Shown here one piece after another: positions 27,659 to 38,051 of a stretch of 64,000 nucleotides of DNA. Below the pieces are notes generated by a model. It had not been told where the DNA came from. It was given only the letters and a program-made list of their open reading frames with translations, and did no database searches. The DNA is from Cobetia amphilecti (GTDB lineage Bacteria; Pseudomonadota; Gammaproteobacteria; Pseudomonadales; Halomonadaceae). Position 1 is the stretch's first letter, and every line of letters begins with the position of its first letter. The stretch spans positions 2,914,001-2,978,000 of the forward strand of contig NZ_CP084115.1 in assembly GCF_020217465.1 (NCBI RefSeq). The letters run 5' to 3'. The position numbers and the translations under genes were made by a program.

Positions 27659-28279
27659 TCACTCCACGTCGGGACGGCGTTCCAGCACGGCATCGATCAG
27701 GCCGTACTCCACTGCCTGATTGGCCGCCATGAAGTTGTCACGGTCGGTATCATTGGCAATGGTGTCGAAGTCCTGGCCAGTGTGGTGCGCGAGAATGCGA
27801 TTGAGCTTCTCACGGATGGTCAGGATTTCCTTGGTGTGAATCTCGATATCCGTGGCCTGACCCTGATAGCCGCCCAGCGGCTGGTGGATCATGACGCGGG
27901 AATTCGGCAGCGCGTAGCGCTTGCCGGCGGCACCGCCTGCCAGCAGCAAGGCACCCATGCTGGCTGCCTGGCCGATGCACACGGTGGACACGTCGGGCTT
28001 GATGAACTGCATGGTGTCGTAGATCGCCATCCCTGCAGTCACGGAGCCGCCCGGCGAGTTGATGTACAGATGGATGTCCTTGTCCGGGTTTTCAGACTCG
28101 AGGAACAACAGCTGAGCCACGACCAGATTGGCCATGTAATCCTCAACCGGACCCACAAGGAAGATCACCCGTTCCTTCAGCAGGCGGGAATAGATGTCAT
28201 AGGCCCGTTCGCCGCGAGCATTCTGCTCGACAACCATCGGAACCAGACCGCCAGCATTCTTGATGTCGAAGTCGTTCAT
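27659..28279 (-). CDS. clpP: ATP-dependent Clp protease proteolytic subunit
   Basis: A 206-residue serine protease forming the ClpP tetradecamer. [14 protein letters not shown] has the catalytic serine, [18 protein letters not shown] the histidine, and the aspartate is in the NDTDRDNFM segment. [20 protein letters not shown] is the substrate-binding strand. The start ATG 28279 follows AAGGAAG. Part of the tig-clpP-clpX series; separated from tig by a hairpin. Confidence 0.97.
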   Translation of the reverse strand: MNDFDIKNAGGLVPMVVEQNARGERAYDIYSRLLKERVIFLVGPVEDYMANLVVAQLLFLESENPDKDIHLYINSPGGSVTAGMAIYDTMQFIKPDVSTVCIGQAASMGALLLAGGAAGKRYALPNSRVMIHQPLGGYQGQATDIEIHTKEILTIREKLNRILAHHTGQDFDTIANDTDRDNFMAANQAVEYGLIDAVLERRPDVE

Positions 28280-28341
28280 GGGGGCTTCCTTCATCCGATG
28301 ACATTGATATCCATTGAGCATGCCACTTTACCCCGCCCACT

Positions 28342-28374
28342 GACCAGAGACCCGGCCGTAGCCGGGTCCTGGTC
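28342..28374 (-). terminator. Strong hairpin between tig and clpP (attenuator or partial terminator)
   Basis: gaccag-a-gacccggc, loop CGTA, gccgggtc-ctggtc: 14 pairs with one bulge. There is no U-tract, so it may reduce read-through or stabilise the tig 3' end instead of terminating fully. Confidence 0.5.
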
Positions 28375-28401
28375 TAGCAAGCACTAGGGGTCAACCAAGC
28401 T

Positions 28402-29754
28402 TCAGGCTTGCTCGCCTTCGGCTTCAGCAGCCTCTTCTTCTGCTTCTTCCTGCTGCTGTGCAGCCTGCAGGGCTTCCTGGTAGGACATGGCAACGTCCTT
28501 AACCTGAGCCTGTGCCAGCAGCTTGTCAACGGCCTTCTCTTCAAGCAGCACGGACTTGAGCTGGTTGCGAGCCTGTTCGTTGGAACCATAGTACTCGGTG
28601 ACCTGAGCCGGGTCCTGGTACTGCTGAGCCATTTCTTCAACGCGAGCATTCAGCTCTTCGTCGCTGACATCCATCTCGTTGCTGCTGACGACTTCGCTGA
28701 GCAGCAGGCCAGTCTTGACGCGCTGGACCGCCTGGTCCTGGAACAGTTCGCCCGGCAGCTGGGAGACGTCGAAGTCTTCGCCCAGACCGAACTGCTGTGC
28801 AGCCTGACGCTTCAGACCGTCGATTTCCTGGTCGGCCAGAGCCTGCGGCACGAGGATGTCGTTGACCTTGGTCAGTTCGGCCAGCACCTGCTGCTTGACG
28901 CGATTCTCGATCGCGTTCTTCAGCTCACGCTGCATGTTCTTCTTCACTTCCACCTTGAAGCTTTCGACATCGGCAGCTTCCAGGCCGAACTGGGCGATGA
29001 ACTCTTCGTTCACTTCCGGCAGTTCCTGAGCCTTGACGGCATGGACCTTGACCTTGAAGGTCGCTTCCTGACCGGCGAGGTGCTCGGCCTGGTAGTCAGC
29101 CGGGAAGGAAACCTTGATTTCCTTATCGTCGCCGGCAGCAGCGCCGACCAGCTGCTCTTCGAAGCCCGGGATGAAGCTGTTGGAGCCCAGCACCAGCTCG
29201 TGACCTTCTGCCTTGCCGCCTTCGAAGGCCTCTTCACCGAGGAAGCCTTCAAAGTCGATCTTGACCTGGTCGCCGTCAGCGGCAGCGCGCTCGACGTCGG
29301 TCCAGGAGGCGTTCTGCTTGCGCAGGGTCTCGATCATCTCTTCGACGTCGGCGTCGGTCACTTCGGCCTGCGGACGCTCGATTTCAGCGCCTTCGATCGG
29401 CTTCAGTTCGATTTCCGGGTAGATTTCCAGAGTCGCGACGAACTCCAGATCCTTGCCGGCTTCATCGACGGTCGCGTCGATCTTCGGCCAGCCAGCCGGG
29501 TTCAGTTCGTTTTCGGTGACGGCGGTCACGTAATGCTGGCGCATGATCTCGCCAACGATTTCGTTGCGCACGTCCTTGCCGTAACGCTGTTGCACCACTG
29601 CCATCGGCACGTGGCCCTTGCGGAAGCCGTTCAGACGAACGGTCTTGGCGGTTTCCAGAAGACGGGCGTTGACGGCCTGGTCGACTTCAGAAGCCGGCAC
29701 CGTGATGGTGACCGTGCGCTCGATCGGAGAAGTCGTTGCGACAGAAGCTTGCAT
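28402..29754 (-). CDS. tig: Trigger factor (ribosome-associated chaperone)
   Basis: A 450-residue trigger factor. N-terminal ribosome-binding domain contains VRLNGFRKGHVPMAVVQQRYG (the GFRxGxxP signature near residue 45). A PPIase (FKBP-like) domain lies around 150-245 (DGDQVKIDFEGFLGEEAFEGG), then the helical C-terminal chaperone domain with an acidic Glu/Ala-rich tail. It folds nascent chains at the ribosome exit. I chose ATG 29754 (MQASVATTSP) after GAGGAACT; the longer frame from 29850 is unsupported. First gene of the tig-clpP-clpX-lon series. Confidence 0.96.
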   Translation of the reverse strand: MQASVATTSPIERTVTITVPASEVDQAVNARLLETAKTVRLNGFRKGHVPMAVVQQRYGKDVRNEIVGEIMRQHYVTAVTENELNPAGWPKIDATVDEAGKDLEFVATLEIYPEIELKPIEGAEIERPQAEVTDADVEEMIETLRKQNASWTDVERAAADGDQVKIDFEGFLGEEAFEGGKAEGHELVLGSNSFIPGFEEQLVGAAAGDDKEIKVSFPADYQAEHLAGQEATFKVKVHAVKAQELPEVNEEFIAQFGLEAADVESFKVEVKKNMQRELKNAIENRVKQQVLAELTKVNDILVPQALADQEIDGLKRQAAQQFGLGEDFDVSQLPGELFQDQAVQRVKTGLLLSEVVSSNEMDVSDEELNARVEEMAQQYQDPAQVTEYYGSNEQARNQLKSVLLEEKAVDKLLAQAQVKDVAMSYQEALQAAQQQEEAEEEAAEAEGEQA

Positions 29755-29977
29755 GAAAGTTCCTCTACCCACTGGTGGCGTTCGAATCATAAAGGCGAAG
29801 ATTGTAGAAACCCCGCCACGCGCTGGCAAGCGCGGATATGACCCTTTCATATGGTGCCTTGGTCCAAGTTATTCAAGGACCCCGGCCATTTTCTGCTCCA
29901 CCTACCCGCCAGACAGGCACCTGGAGCGCCCGGCAACCCGGAATCGTCATGCATGGAGCAGTGCGAAAAAACCAAAA

Positions 29978-30014
29978 AAAAGGAGGAGAAAGCCATTGGC
30001 CTTCTCCCCCTTTT
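29978..30014 (-). terminator. Terminator of the tRNA operon
   Basis: 17-bp stem (two mismatches) aaaaggaggagaaagcc / ggccttctcccccttttc-like, loop ATT. The A-runs at 29966-29981 produce a long U-tract on the minus strand, just past the last tRNA-His. Confidence 0.9.
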
Positions 30015-30069
30015 GCGGCATGCCGCCCGCCCAAGTGGGCCAGGCAGCATCCTGATATTCATCGAGACG

Positions 30070-30145
30070 TGGGGTGGATGATGGGGTTCGAACCCACGAC
30101 CACCGGAGTCACAATCCGGGGCTCTACCACTGAGCTACACCCACC
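30070..30145 (-). tRNA. tRNA-His (GTG), copy 2
   Basis: 76 bases on the minus strand from 30145. It has the extra 5' G typical of tRNA-His, D-arm GCTCAGTGGTAGAGC, anticodon loop TTGTGAC, T-arm GTGGGTTCGAACCCCAT and encoded CCA. Identical in sequence to copy 1. Confidence 0.95.
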
Positions 30146-30212
30146 ACTTCTGGAGGTTGGACAGAAAGCCTGCCGTCTCCATCTCGTTGATACTGCTCAA
30201 GCTGACATGCAA

Positions 30213-30288
30213 TGGGGTGGATGATGGGGTTCGAACCCACGACCACCGGAGTCACAATCCGGGGCTCTACCACTGAGCTACACCCACC
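30213..30288 (-). tRNA. tRNA-His (GTG), copy 1
   Basis: 76 bases, identical to the copy at 30070-30145, with encoded CCA and a GTG anticodon. Separated from that copy by 67 bases and from tRNA-Arg by 93. Confidence 0.95.
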
Positions 30289-30381
30289 ACTGCATGAACA
30301 TCTTCACATCGTCTGGTCGCAGTCATCAGGCTCAATGAAGAGCATTCCGACATCCACTTCGATAACGAATCGCTATCTCGA

Positions 30382-30458
30382 TGGCACGCCCAGCAGGACT
30401 CGAACCTGCAACCTACGGCTTAGAAGGCCGTTGCTCTATCCGGTTGAGCTATAGGCGC
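30382..30458 (-). tRNA. tRNA-Arg (TCT)
   Basis: 77 bases from 30458: GCGCCTATAGCTCA start, anticodon arm ACGGCCTTCTAAGCCGT with TCT, T-arm GCAGGTTCGAGTCCTGC, acceptor closing GGGCG plus encoded CCA. Confidence 0.94.
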
Positions 30459-30544
30459 AGAAACTAATGCTGCGAGTCAACCTCCGGACAAAGCCCTGAA
30501 TACTGTTTCAGAAGACCGAAGCCTTGCGATATGTTGTATTCAAG

Positions 30545-30621
30545 TGGTCGGGATAGAGGGATTCGAACCCCCGACATCCTGCTCCCAAAGCAGGCGCGCT
30601 ACCAGACTGCGCTATATCCCG
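30545..30621 (-). tRNA. tRNA-Pro (TGG)
   Basis: 77 bases from 30621: CGGGATATAGCGCAG start, anticodon arm CCTGCTTTGGGAGCAGG with TGG, T-arm CGGGGGTTCGAATCCCT, acceptor ATCCCG and encoded CCA. First tRNA of the operon. Confidence 0.95.
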
Positions 30622-30665
30622 AAACCGTCTTCAACCGACCGTCGAACCCCGTCGATGCGAGGCGT

Positions 30666-30693
30666 ATTCTACCGAACTTTCGTCTGCGGTCAA
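30666..30693 (-). promoter_or_regulatory. Sigma70 promoter of the tRNA operon
   Basis: Minus strand TTGACC (30693-30688), 16-bp spacer, TAGAAT (30671-30666), then a GC-rich discriminator (ACGCCTCGC) typical of stringently controlled stable-RNA promoters; 45 bases upstream of tRNA-Pro. Confidence 0.78.
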
Positions 30694-31241
30694 GCCCTTA
30701 CGTGAATTCTTTCCAAAAGATTCGTTTGCCCCTCGCGCTGTCATGCCAATGTCATGTCATGGGCTTTCACCCCTGCAGCCTCCAACATCTCTCCTTGCTG
30801 ATACAAGACGCCTTACCTGTCATCGCCTCTGCCACTGACGCAGTGATGACTTGCGACGGCTGAGCACCGCCGGTGGACTGACTATCGTCCCTATGCCTTC
30901 TGCCTTTATGCCATCCGCCCTCTCCCATCCGCCCTCTCCCATCGCCCCCAGCCTTCTCCTTACTCCGCTCTCTGCTTCCCCCTTTTGTCTCTCCCTTTGC
31001 TTCTACCTCTGCTTGCGCCTCTACAGAGGGAGCATCAGGGCGGAAACCGCATGGCATGACCCCACTCTCGCCTGCCTTCTGGAGCCGTCTTCTGCACTGT
31101 CGAGCGCTGGTGAAAGACCTGACGGCCATGACAGCTTTCGACCAAGGTCGTCATTCGGCGTTGACTGGAGGGCAAGGCATGCGAAAATTGGCCATCGTTG
31201 TCCCTCCTGCATTTATCGCCCACGAGAAGGAATGATCGCTG
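30694..31241. other. Gene-free region with a pyrimidine-rich tract upstream of folD
   Basis: About 550 bases without a credible gene. Positions 30895-31022 are strongly C/T-rich on the plus strand, including a 14-base tandem repeat (ccgccctctcccat, near 30915-30945). The folD promoter must lie here, but I see no clear consensus. Confidence 0.55.
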
Positions 31242-32111
31242 ATGTCAGCACAACTGATAGATGGCAAGGCCATTGCCGAACGCGTACGCCAACAGGTAGG
31301 CCGTCAGGTCGATGCGCGTCGTGATGCCGGTGAACGTATTCCGGGGCTTGCCGTCGTGCTGGTCGGTGAAGACGCGGCCTCCGAGGTCTATGTCCGCAAC
31401 AAGCACCTCGCCTGCGAGAAGGCTGGCATTCTCTCCACCCAGCACCGCCTGTCCGCTGACACCACTCAGCAGGAACTGGAAGCCCTGGTCGACCAGCTGA
31501 ATGACGACACCAGCATCGATGGCATCCTGGTGCAGCTGCCGCTGCCGGCGCATCTCGATTCACGCCCGATTCTCGAGCGCATCCGTACAGACAAGGACGT
31601 GGACGGCTTCCACCCCTACAACCTCGGTCGTCTGGCGCAGCGCCTGCCGGTAATGCGCCCCTGCACCCCCAAGGGCATCATGACGCTGCTGTCCGAGAGC
31701 GGCCTGCAGGTGCGCGGCATGGACGCCACCATCGTGGGCGCCTCCAACATCGTCGGTCGCCCGATGTCACTGGAGCTGATGCTGGCCGGCTGCACTACCA
31801 CCGTCTGTCACCGTTTCACCAAGGACCTGGAGAGCAAGGTCCGCCAGGCAGACCTCGTCGTGGTCGGCGTCGGCAAGCCGGGCCTGGTCAAGGGTGAGTG
31901 GATCAAGGAAGGCGCCATCGTCATCGATGTGGGCATCAACCGCCTCGACAACGGCTCGCTGGTCGGTGACGTGGAGTTCGCCCCGGCGGCGGAGCGCGCA
32001 GGCTGGATCACGCCGGTACCGGGCGGCGTCGGCCCGATGACCGTTGCCTCGCTGCTGGAGAACACCCTGTTCGCCGCCGAGCTGCACGATGCTCAGCTGG
32101 CCGGCAAGTAA
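31242..32111 (+). CDS. folD: Bifunctional methylene-THF dehydrogenase / methenyl-THF cyclohydrolase
   Basis: A 289-residue FolD. It interconverts 5,10-methylene- and 10-formyl-tetrahydrofolate with [18 protein letters not shown] carries the catalytic Tyr and Lys. QLPLPAHL and [14 protein letters not shown] line the folate site. [16 protein letters not shown] is the nucleotide-binding signature, and [14 protein letters not shown] is near the C-terminus. Length fits E. coli FolD (288). Start ATG 31242 with an AAGGAA nearby. Confidence 0.97.
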   Translation: MSAQLIDGKAIAERVRQQVGRQVDARRDAGERIPGLAVVLVGEDAASEVYVRNKHLACEKAGILSTQHRLSADTTQQELEALVDQLNDDTSIDGILVQLPLPAHLDSRPILERIRTDKDVDGFHPYNLGRLAQRLPVMRPCTPKGIMTLLSESGLQVRGMDATIVGASNIVGRPMSLELMLAGCTTTVCHRFTKDLESKVRQADLVVVGVGKPGLVKGEWIKEGAIVIDVGINRLDNGSLVGDVEFAPAAERAGWITPVPGGVGPMTVASLLENTLFAAELHDAQLAGK

Positions 32112-32196
32112 GCACGCACCCTCTCGCTGACACCTCCCCCGGCCGCGGGGCATCGCATGACAGGATGCCCCGCAGGCCTTGCTTCAGGATTTCACC

Positions 32197-32907
32197 ATGT
32201 CCCTCAAGACACTTGGCATCATCGGCGCCATGGCCGAGGAAGTCGCCATCCTCGCCGAGCTGCTGGAAGACAGCACCACGACTCAACATGCCGGCTCCAC
32301 CTTCCACGTCGGCCAGCTGCACGGCCTCAAGATAGTGCTGCTGCAGTCCGGCATCGGCAAGGTCAATGCCGCCGTGGGCGCCTGCCAGCTGATCGAGCGC
32401 TACCAGCCGGATGCCATCATCAACACCGGTTCCGCCGGGGGCTTCGCCTCTGATCTGGAGATCGGCGACGTGGTCATCTCCAGCGAAGTGCGTCACCACG
32501 ACGTCGATGCCGTGGTGTTCGGCTACGAATACGGCCAGGTGCCACAGATGCCGGCCGCCTACCCGTCAGACCCGGCACTGGTGAAGATCGCGCGTGAGTG
32601 CGTCGAAGCCCAGGGCGAGATCAAGGCACGTGAAGGCCTGATCTGCACCGGTGACATCTTCATGGCAGACCCGGAACTGGTCGCGCTGACTCGCTCACGC
32701 TTCCCGGACATGCTGGCCGCCGAGATGGAAGCCGCCGCCATCGCCCAGACCTGCTTCGTCTATGAGATGCCGTTCGTGGTCATCCGTGCGCTGTCTGACA
32801 TCGCCGGCAAGGACAACAACAGCCTGTCCTTCGAGGAATTCCTGCACGTCGCCGCACGCCAGTCCTCGCGCATGGTCGAGGCCATGGTCAAGCGCCTCGC
32901 CAGCTGA
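32197..32907 (+). CDS. mtnN: 5'-methylthioadenosine/S-adenosylhomocysteine nucleosidase
   Basis: A 236-residue nucleosidase. It cleaves MTA, SAH and 5'-deoxyadenosine, recycling SAM by-products. LGIIGAMAEEVAILAEL opens the fold. NTGSAGGFASDLEIGDVVIS, MLAAEMEAAAIAQTC (catalytic glutamates) and VIRALSDIAGKDNN (catalytic aspartate) are all present. Start ATG 32197 follows CAGGAT; an upstream start at 32179 is possible. It lies 85 bp after folD on the same strand and is followed by a strong terminator. Confidence 0.95.
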   Translation: MSLKTLGIIGAMAEEVAILAELLEDSTTTQHAGSTFHVGQLHGLKIVLLQSGIGKVNAAVGACQLIERYQPDAIINTGSAGGFASDLEIGDVVISSEVRHHDVDAVVFGYEYGQVPQMPAAYPSDPALVKIARECVEAQGEIKAREGLICTGDIFMADPELVALTRSRFPDMLAAEMEAAAIAQTCFVYEMPFVVIRALSDIAGKDNNSLSFEEFLHVAARQSSRMVEAMVKRLAS

Positions 32908-32946
32908 TCAACCGCTGCCTGAGAGCGACCCCGCCCGACCGACCAT

Positions 32947-32983
32947 AAAAAACCGCCGCCCCTCTCGGGACGGCGGTTTTTTT
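32947..32983. terminator. Bidirectional terminator between mtnN and cysS
   Basis: aaaaaaccgccg ... cggcggttttttt with a short CT-rich apical region; A-run and T-run on both sides serve the convergent genes. Confidence 0.9.
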
Positions 32984-33026
32984 CGCGGTGACATTTTCGC
33001 GGCGACAATGCGTCATGCCAACCGCA

Positions 33027-34439
33027 TCAGCCTTCCAGCACCCAGGTCGTCCCCTCGCGGGAATCCTTGAGGATGATGCCCTGAGCGGCCAGCTCGTCAC
33101 GGATACGGTCAGCACCCGCGAAATCCTTGGCCTTCTTGGCGGCAGCACGCGCCTCGATCTGCGCCTGGATCTCGTCTTCCGACAACGCCAATGCGGCAGT
33201 ATCGCCCTTGAGGAAGACCGCCGGGTCCTGGCCGAACAGTCCCAGCAGACCGCCCAGCGCGGTCAGTTCGAAGGCCAGCGCCGGCGCCTGCTGCGGTGCC
33301 TCCTTCTTGGCACGGTTCAGCTCGCGGGCCAGCTCGAACAGCACCGACAGCGCACCGGCCGTATTGAAGTCGTCATCCATGGCAGCCACGAAGCGTGTCC
33401 GCCAGTCGCCTGACACCTCGCCCTGTTCGGGCGTGACGTTCTCCAGCGCATTGTAGAAGCGCTCCAGCGAACGACGCGCCTCATCCAGCGAGTTGGCTTC
33501 ATAGCTGATCGCACTGCGGTAGTGGCTAGCCACCAGCAGATAACGCACCACTTCCGGGTTGTGCTGCTCCAGCACATCACGAATCGTGAAGAAGTTGCCC
33601 AGCGACTTGGACATCTTGTCCTGCCCGACACGCACCGCGCCGGCGTGCATCCACACATTGGCATACTGCTGGCCAGTGGCGGCTTCGGACTGGGCGATCT
33701 CGTTCTCGTGATGCGGGAAGGTCAGGTCCGGCCCGCCGCCGTGGATATCGAAGGTGTTGCCCAGGCAGCAGGTCGACATCGCGGAGCACTCGATATGCCA
33801 GCCCGGACGGCCCGCGCCCCAAGGAGACGGCCAGCTGGCCTCGCCCGGCTTGGCGGCCTTCCACAGCACGAAGTCGAGCGGGTCTTCCTTGGCCTCTTCC
33901 ACTTCCACGCGCGCGCCGGACTGCATGTCATCGAGCTGACGGTTGTTGAGCTTGCCGTAGCCCTCGAAACGACGCACACGGTAGTAGACATCACCGTTGC
34001 TGGCCGCGTAGGCAAAGCCCTTGTCGATCAGCGTCTCGGTCATCGTGATGATATCGCCGATGTGCGCGGTCGCGCGTGGCTCGCGATCAGGACGCAGGAT
34101 CCCCAGACGCCCCTCGTCTTCGTGCATCGCCTGGATCATGCGCTCGGTCAGCGCCTCGAAGGCTTCGCCATTCTCGTCGGCACGCTTGAGGATCTTGTCG
34201 TCGATATCGGTGATGTTGCGCACATAGGTGACGTCATAGCCACGCGCACGCAGGTAACGCGTGATGATGTCGAAGGCCACCATCACACGCGCATGGCCGA
34301 TGTGACAGAGGTCATAGACCGTCACGCCACAGACGTACATGCGCACCTTGTTGCCTTCCAATGGCACGAAGGGTGCCTTGGTCCGGCTCAGGGTACTGTA
34401 GATGGACAGTGTGCTCGCGGCATCTTCGAGTGAAATCAT
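33027..34439 (-). CDS. cysS: Cysteinyl-tRNA synthetase
   Basis: A 470-residue class I synthetase. [21 protein letters not shown] carries the zinc cysteine and the HIGH motif. [26 protein letters not shown] supplies further zinc ligands, and [17 protein letters not shown] is the KMSKS loop. C-terminal [22 protein letters not shown] is the usual anticodon-binding end. The start at 34439 gives about 10 residues more than typical; only a weak AAGG lies upstream. Downstream of glnS with two hairpins between. Confidence 0.96.
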   Translation of the reverse strand: MISLEDAASTLSIYSTLSRTKAPFVPLEGNKVRMYVCGVTVYDLCHIGHARVMVAFDIITRYLRARGYDVTYVRNITDIDDKILKRADENGEAFEALTERMIQAMHEDEGRLGILRPDREPRATAHIGDIITMTETLIDKGFAYAASNGDVYYRVRRFEGYGKLNNRQLDDMQSGARVEVEEAKEDPLDFVLWKAAKPGEASWPSPWGAGRPGWHIECSAMSTCCLGNTFDIHGGGPDLTFPHHENEIAQSEAATGQQYANVWMHAGAVRVGQDKMSKSLGNFFTIRDVLEQHNPEVVRYLLVASHYRSAISYEANSLDEARRSLERFYNALENVTPEQGEVSGDWRTRFVAAMDDDFNTAGALSVLFELARELNRAKKEAPQQAPALAFELTALGGLLGLFGQDPAVFLKGDTAALALSEDEIQAQIEARAAAKKAKDFAGADRIRDELAAQGIILKDSREGTTWVLEG

Positions 34440-34463
34440 TCAGTCATCGCCCTTGGCTACTTT

Positions 34464-34483
34464 GCTGACAGTGCGCTGTCAGC
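34464..34483 (-). other. Perfect hairpin just upstream of cysS
   Basis: gctgacag-tgcg-ctgtcagc, 8-bp perfect stem, 25 bases before the cysS start; with the next entry, it occupies the glnS-cysS gap. Confidence 0.6.
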
Positions 34484-34498
34484 CTTGCGAAATGGAGC

Positions 34499-34556
34499 GG
34501 CCCGCAGGCCGGTCATGCAGCTTCGTCATCGAAGGTACAGGATCAGCCTGCGGGCC
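34499..34556 (-). other. 11-bp inverted repeat in the glnS-cysS gap
   Basis: ggcccgcaggc (34499-34509) and gcctgcgggcc (34546-34556) are exact complements across a 36-base loop. No U-tract follows, so a simple terminator is doubtful. Confidence 0.6.
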
Positions 34557-34611
34557 GTGAAGCGGGTCAAAAGTCATGCCAGCAGACCTCCCTCAGGAGG
34601 CCTGGCTGCCA

Positions 34612-36291
<1,680 letters not shown>

Positions 36292-36529
36292 GAAGTTTCG
36301 CTGCACCTCTGTGTGGTTCCTGGGCGTCGTATTGCGGGTCGTCATGTGGTTGAACGAACGTGCGCAAGGACAACAAGACGGATGATCGGGGCTGCATCCA
36401 CGCGCCTGCCGCCCGCTCAGGCTTTCGTGTCTGGATGCAAAGCCGCTATTATAGCGCGACGCCCGCAGGCGATGCCATGAAGCCGCGCCTGCCTGACACT
36501 TGAGCAAGACAGATGACCGGGAAGCCCGA

Positions 36530-37024
36530 ATGATCGTTCTTCACACCAACTACGGCGATATCACCCTCGAACTCAACCACGAGAAGGCCCCGAAGACCGC
36601 GGCCAACTTCGAGCAGTACGTGCGTGAAGGCCACTACAGCAATGTCCTTTTCCACCGCGTCATTCCGGGCTTCATGGTTCAGGGCGGTGGCTTTGACACC
36701 GACTTCAACCAGAAGCCGACCAATGGCGTGATCGAGAACGAAGCCGACAACGGCCTCAAGAATGACCGCGGCACCGTGGCCATGGCTCGCACCATGGACC
36801 CGCACTCCGCCAGCGCCCAGTTCTTCATCAACGTCAATGACAACGACTTCCTGAACTTCACCAGCAAGACCAGCCAGGGCTGGGGTTACTGCGTGTTCGG
36901 CAAGGTCGTCGAAGGCATGGACGTGGTCGAGAAGATCGAAGCGGTCAAGACCACCCGTCGCGACGGCCACGCCGACGTGCCGGCAGAAGACGTGATCATC
37001 ACCAGCGCTGAAATCACCGAATAA
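36530..37024 (+). CDS. ppiB: Peptidyl-prolyl cis-trans isomerase B (cyclophilin)
   Basis: A 164-residue cytoplasmic cyclophilin. [21 protein letters not shown] contains the catalytic Arg and surrounding residues. [29 protein letters not shown] and [16 protein letters not shown] are canonical. Length equals E. coli PpiB (164). Start ATG 36530 after GGGAAG; a TTG at 36500 would add 10 residues. Confidence 0.96.
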   Translation: MIVLHTNYGDITLELNHEKAPKTAANFEQYVREGHYSNVLFHRVIPGFMVQGGGFDTDFNQKPTNGVIENEADNGLKNDRGTVAMARTMDPHSASAQFFINVNDNDFLNFTSKTSQGWGYCVFGKVVEGMDVVEKIEAVKTTRRDGHADVPAEDVIITSAEITE

Positions 37025-37176
37025 GCGATTTCGCCTGATCACGCCGCAAGGCGTGCCTGCCGCCCGGCCTGGCCTCGTGATCGCGAGTGCCAGGCTGGGC
37101 GGTTTGCGTTATGAACTCCCACGGCAGTGCGCCCTTGCGATGCCCTGCTGACCGCCCACCTTCGCGGACCCCGACC

Positions 37177-37950
37177 ATGAACACGACTGCCACCACCCTC
37201 TTCATCTCCGACCTGCACCTGCAACCCGACACGCCCGAGATCGCCCAGGGCTTCCTCGACTATCTGGCACGTCTGGCTACCTGCCAGCCTGCCGTCGAGC
37301 GTCTGTTCCTGCTGGGTGACATCTTCGAGGTCTGGGTCGGCGATGACTATCGCAACGACTTCACCGACAGCATGAGCGCTGCGCTCAAGCGCATCGCCGA
37401 GCGCGGCACCGCGATCTTCTTCATGCACGGCAATCGCGACTTCCTGGTCGGCGAGACCTTCGCGGCCGAGGCCGGCGTGACGCTGCTGCCCGACCCGAGC
37501 GTGATCGAGCTGGACGGCGAGCGCGTGCTGCTGATGCACGGCGACAGCATGTGCACCCGCGACGAGGCCTACATGAAGTTCCGCGCCATGACCCGCGACC
37601 CTCAGTGGCAGGCGCAGATTCTGGCCATGCCGCTGGAGCAGCGTCTGGCGCTGGCCCAGTCACTGCGCATGCAGTCCGGCGAGACCAACAGCGAGAAGGA
37701 CGAGGCGATCATGGACGTCACGCCCGAGGAAGTGGTGCGCGAGATGCGTGAGCACGACGTGCGCACGCTGATCCATGGCCATACGCATCGCCCGGCGGTA
37801 CATGAACTCGAGATCGATGGCGAGCCGGCGCGCCGCATCGTGCTCGGCGACTGGCGCCCGACTCAGGCCTTCGACATCATCGCCCGTGGCCAGGGGCCGG
37901 AGCTGCGTGAATTTGCGCTGCCGCTGGTCGATGCGATCACCCACGGCTGA
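37177..37950 (+). CDS. lpxH: UDP-2,3-diacylglucosamine diphosphatase
   Basis: A 257-residue calcineurin-like phosphoesterase. It hydrolyses UDP-2,3-diacylglucosamine to lipid X in lipid A synthesis, at the inner-membrane surface. Metal-binding motifs in order: FISDLHLQPD, FLLGDIFEVWVGDD, FFMHGNRDFLVG, LLMHGDSMCTRD, LIHGHTHRPAVH. Start ATG 37177 gives the standard N-terminus; the ribosome site is weak. Follows ppiB as in many gammaproteobacteria. Confidence 0.95.
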   Translation: MNTTATTLFISDLHLQPDTPEIAQGFLDYLARLATCQPAVERLFLLGDIFEVWVGDDYRNDFTDSMSAALKRIAERGTAIFFMHGNRDFLVGETFAAEAGVTLLPDPSVIELDGERVLLMHGDSMCTRDEAYMKFRAMTRDPQWQAQILAMPLEQRLALAQSLRMQSGETNSEKDEAIMDVTPEEVVREMREHDVRTLIHGHTHRPAVHELEIDGEPARRIVLGDWRPTQAFDIIARGQGPELREFALPLVDAITHG

Positions 37951-37965
37951 TCGCTTGCACACACC

Positions 37966-38004
37966 AAAAAGCCCCGCTGCCGATCACGGCAGCGGGGCTT
38001 TTTT
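37966..38004. terminator. Bidirectional terminator after lpxH
   Basis: Perfect 12-bp stem gccccgctgccg / cggcagcggggc with ATCA loop, A5 before and T6 after; serves lpxH and the convergent large regulator gene. Confidence 0.93.
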
Positions 38005-38051
38005 CTTACGCTCTCACAGTATCAGGCGCTTCGCTGCGCCAGACGCTGCGC

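Noticed and set aside
30851-31324. 157-codon frame over the pyrimidine-rich tract
   Set aside because: Translation is driven by the C/T tract and overlaps the folD start; no homologue recognised.
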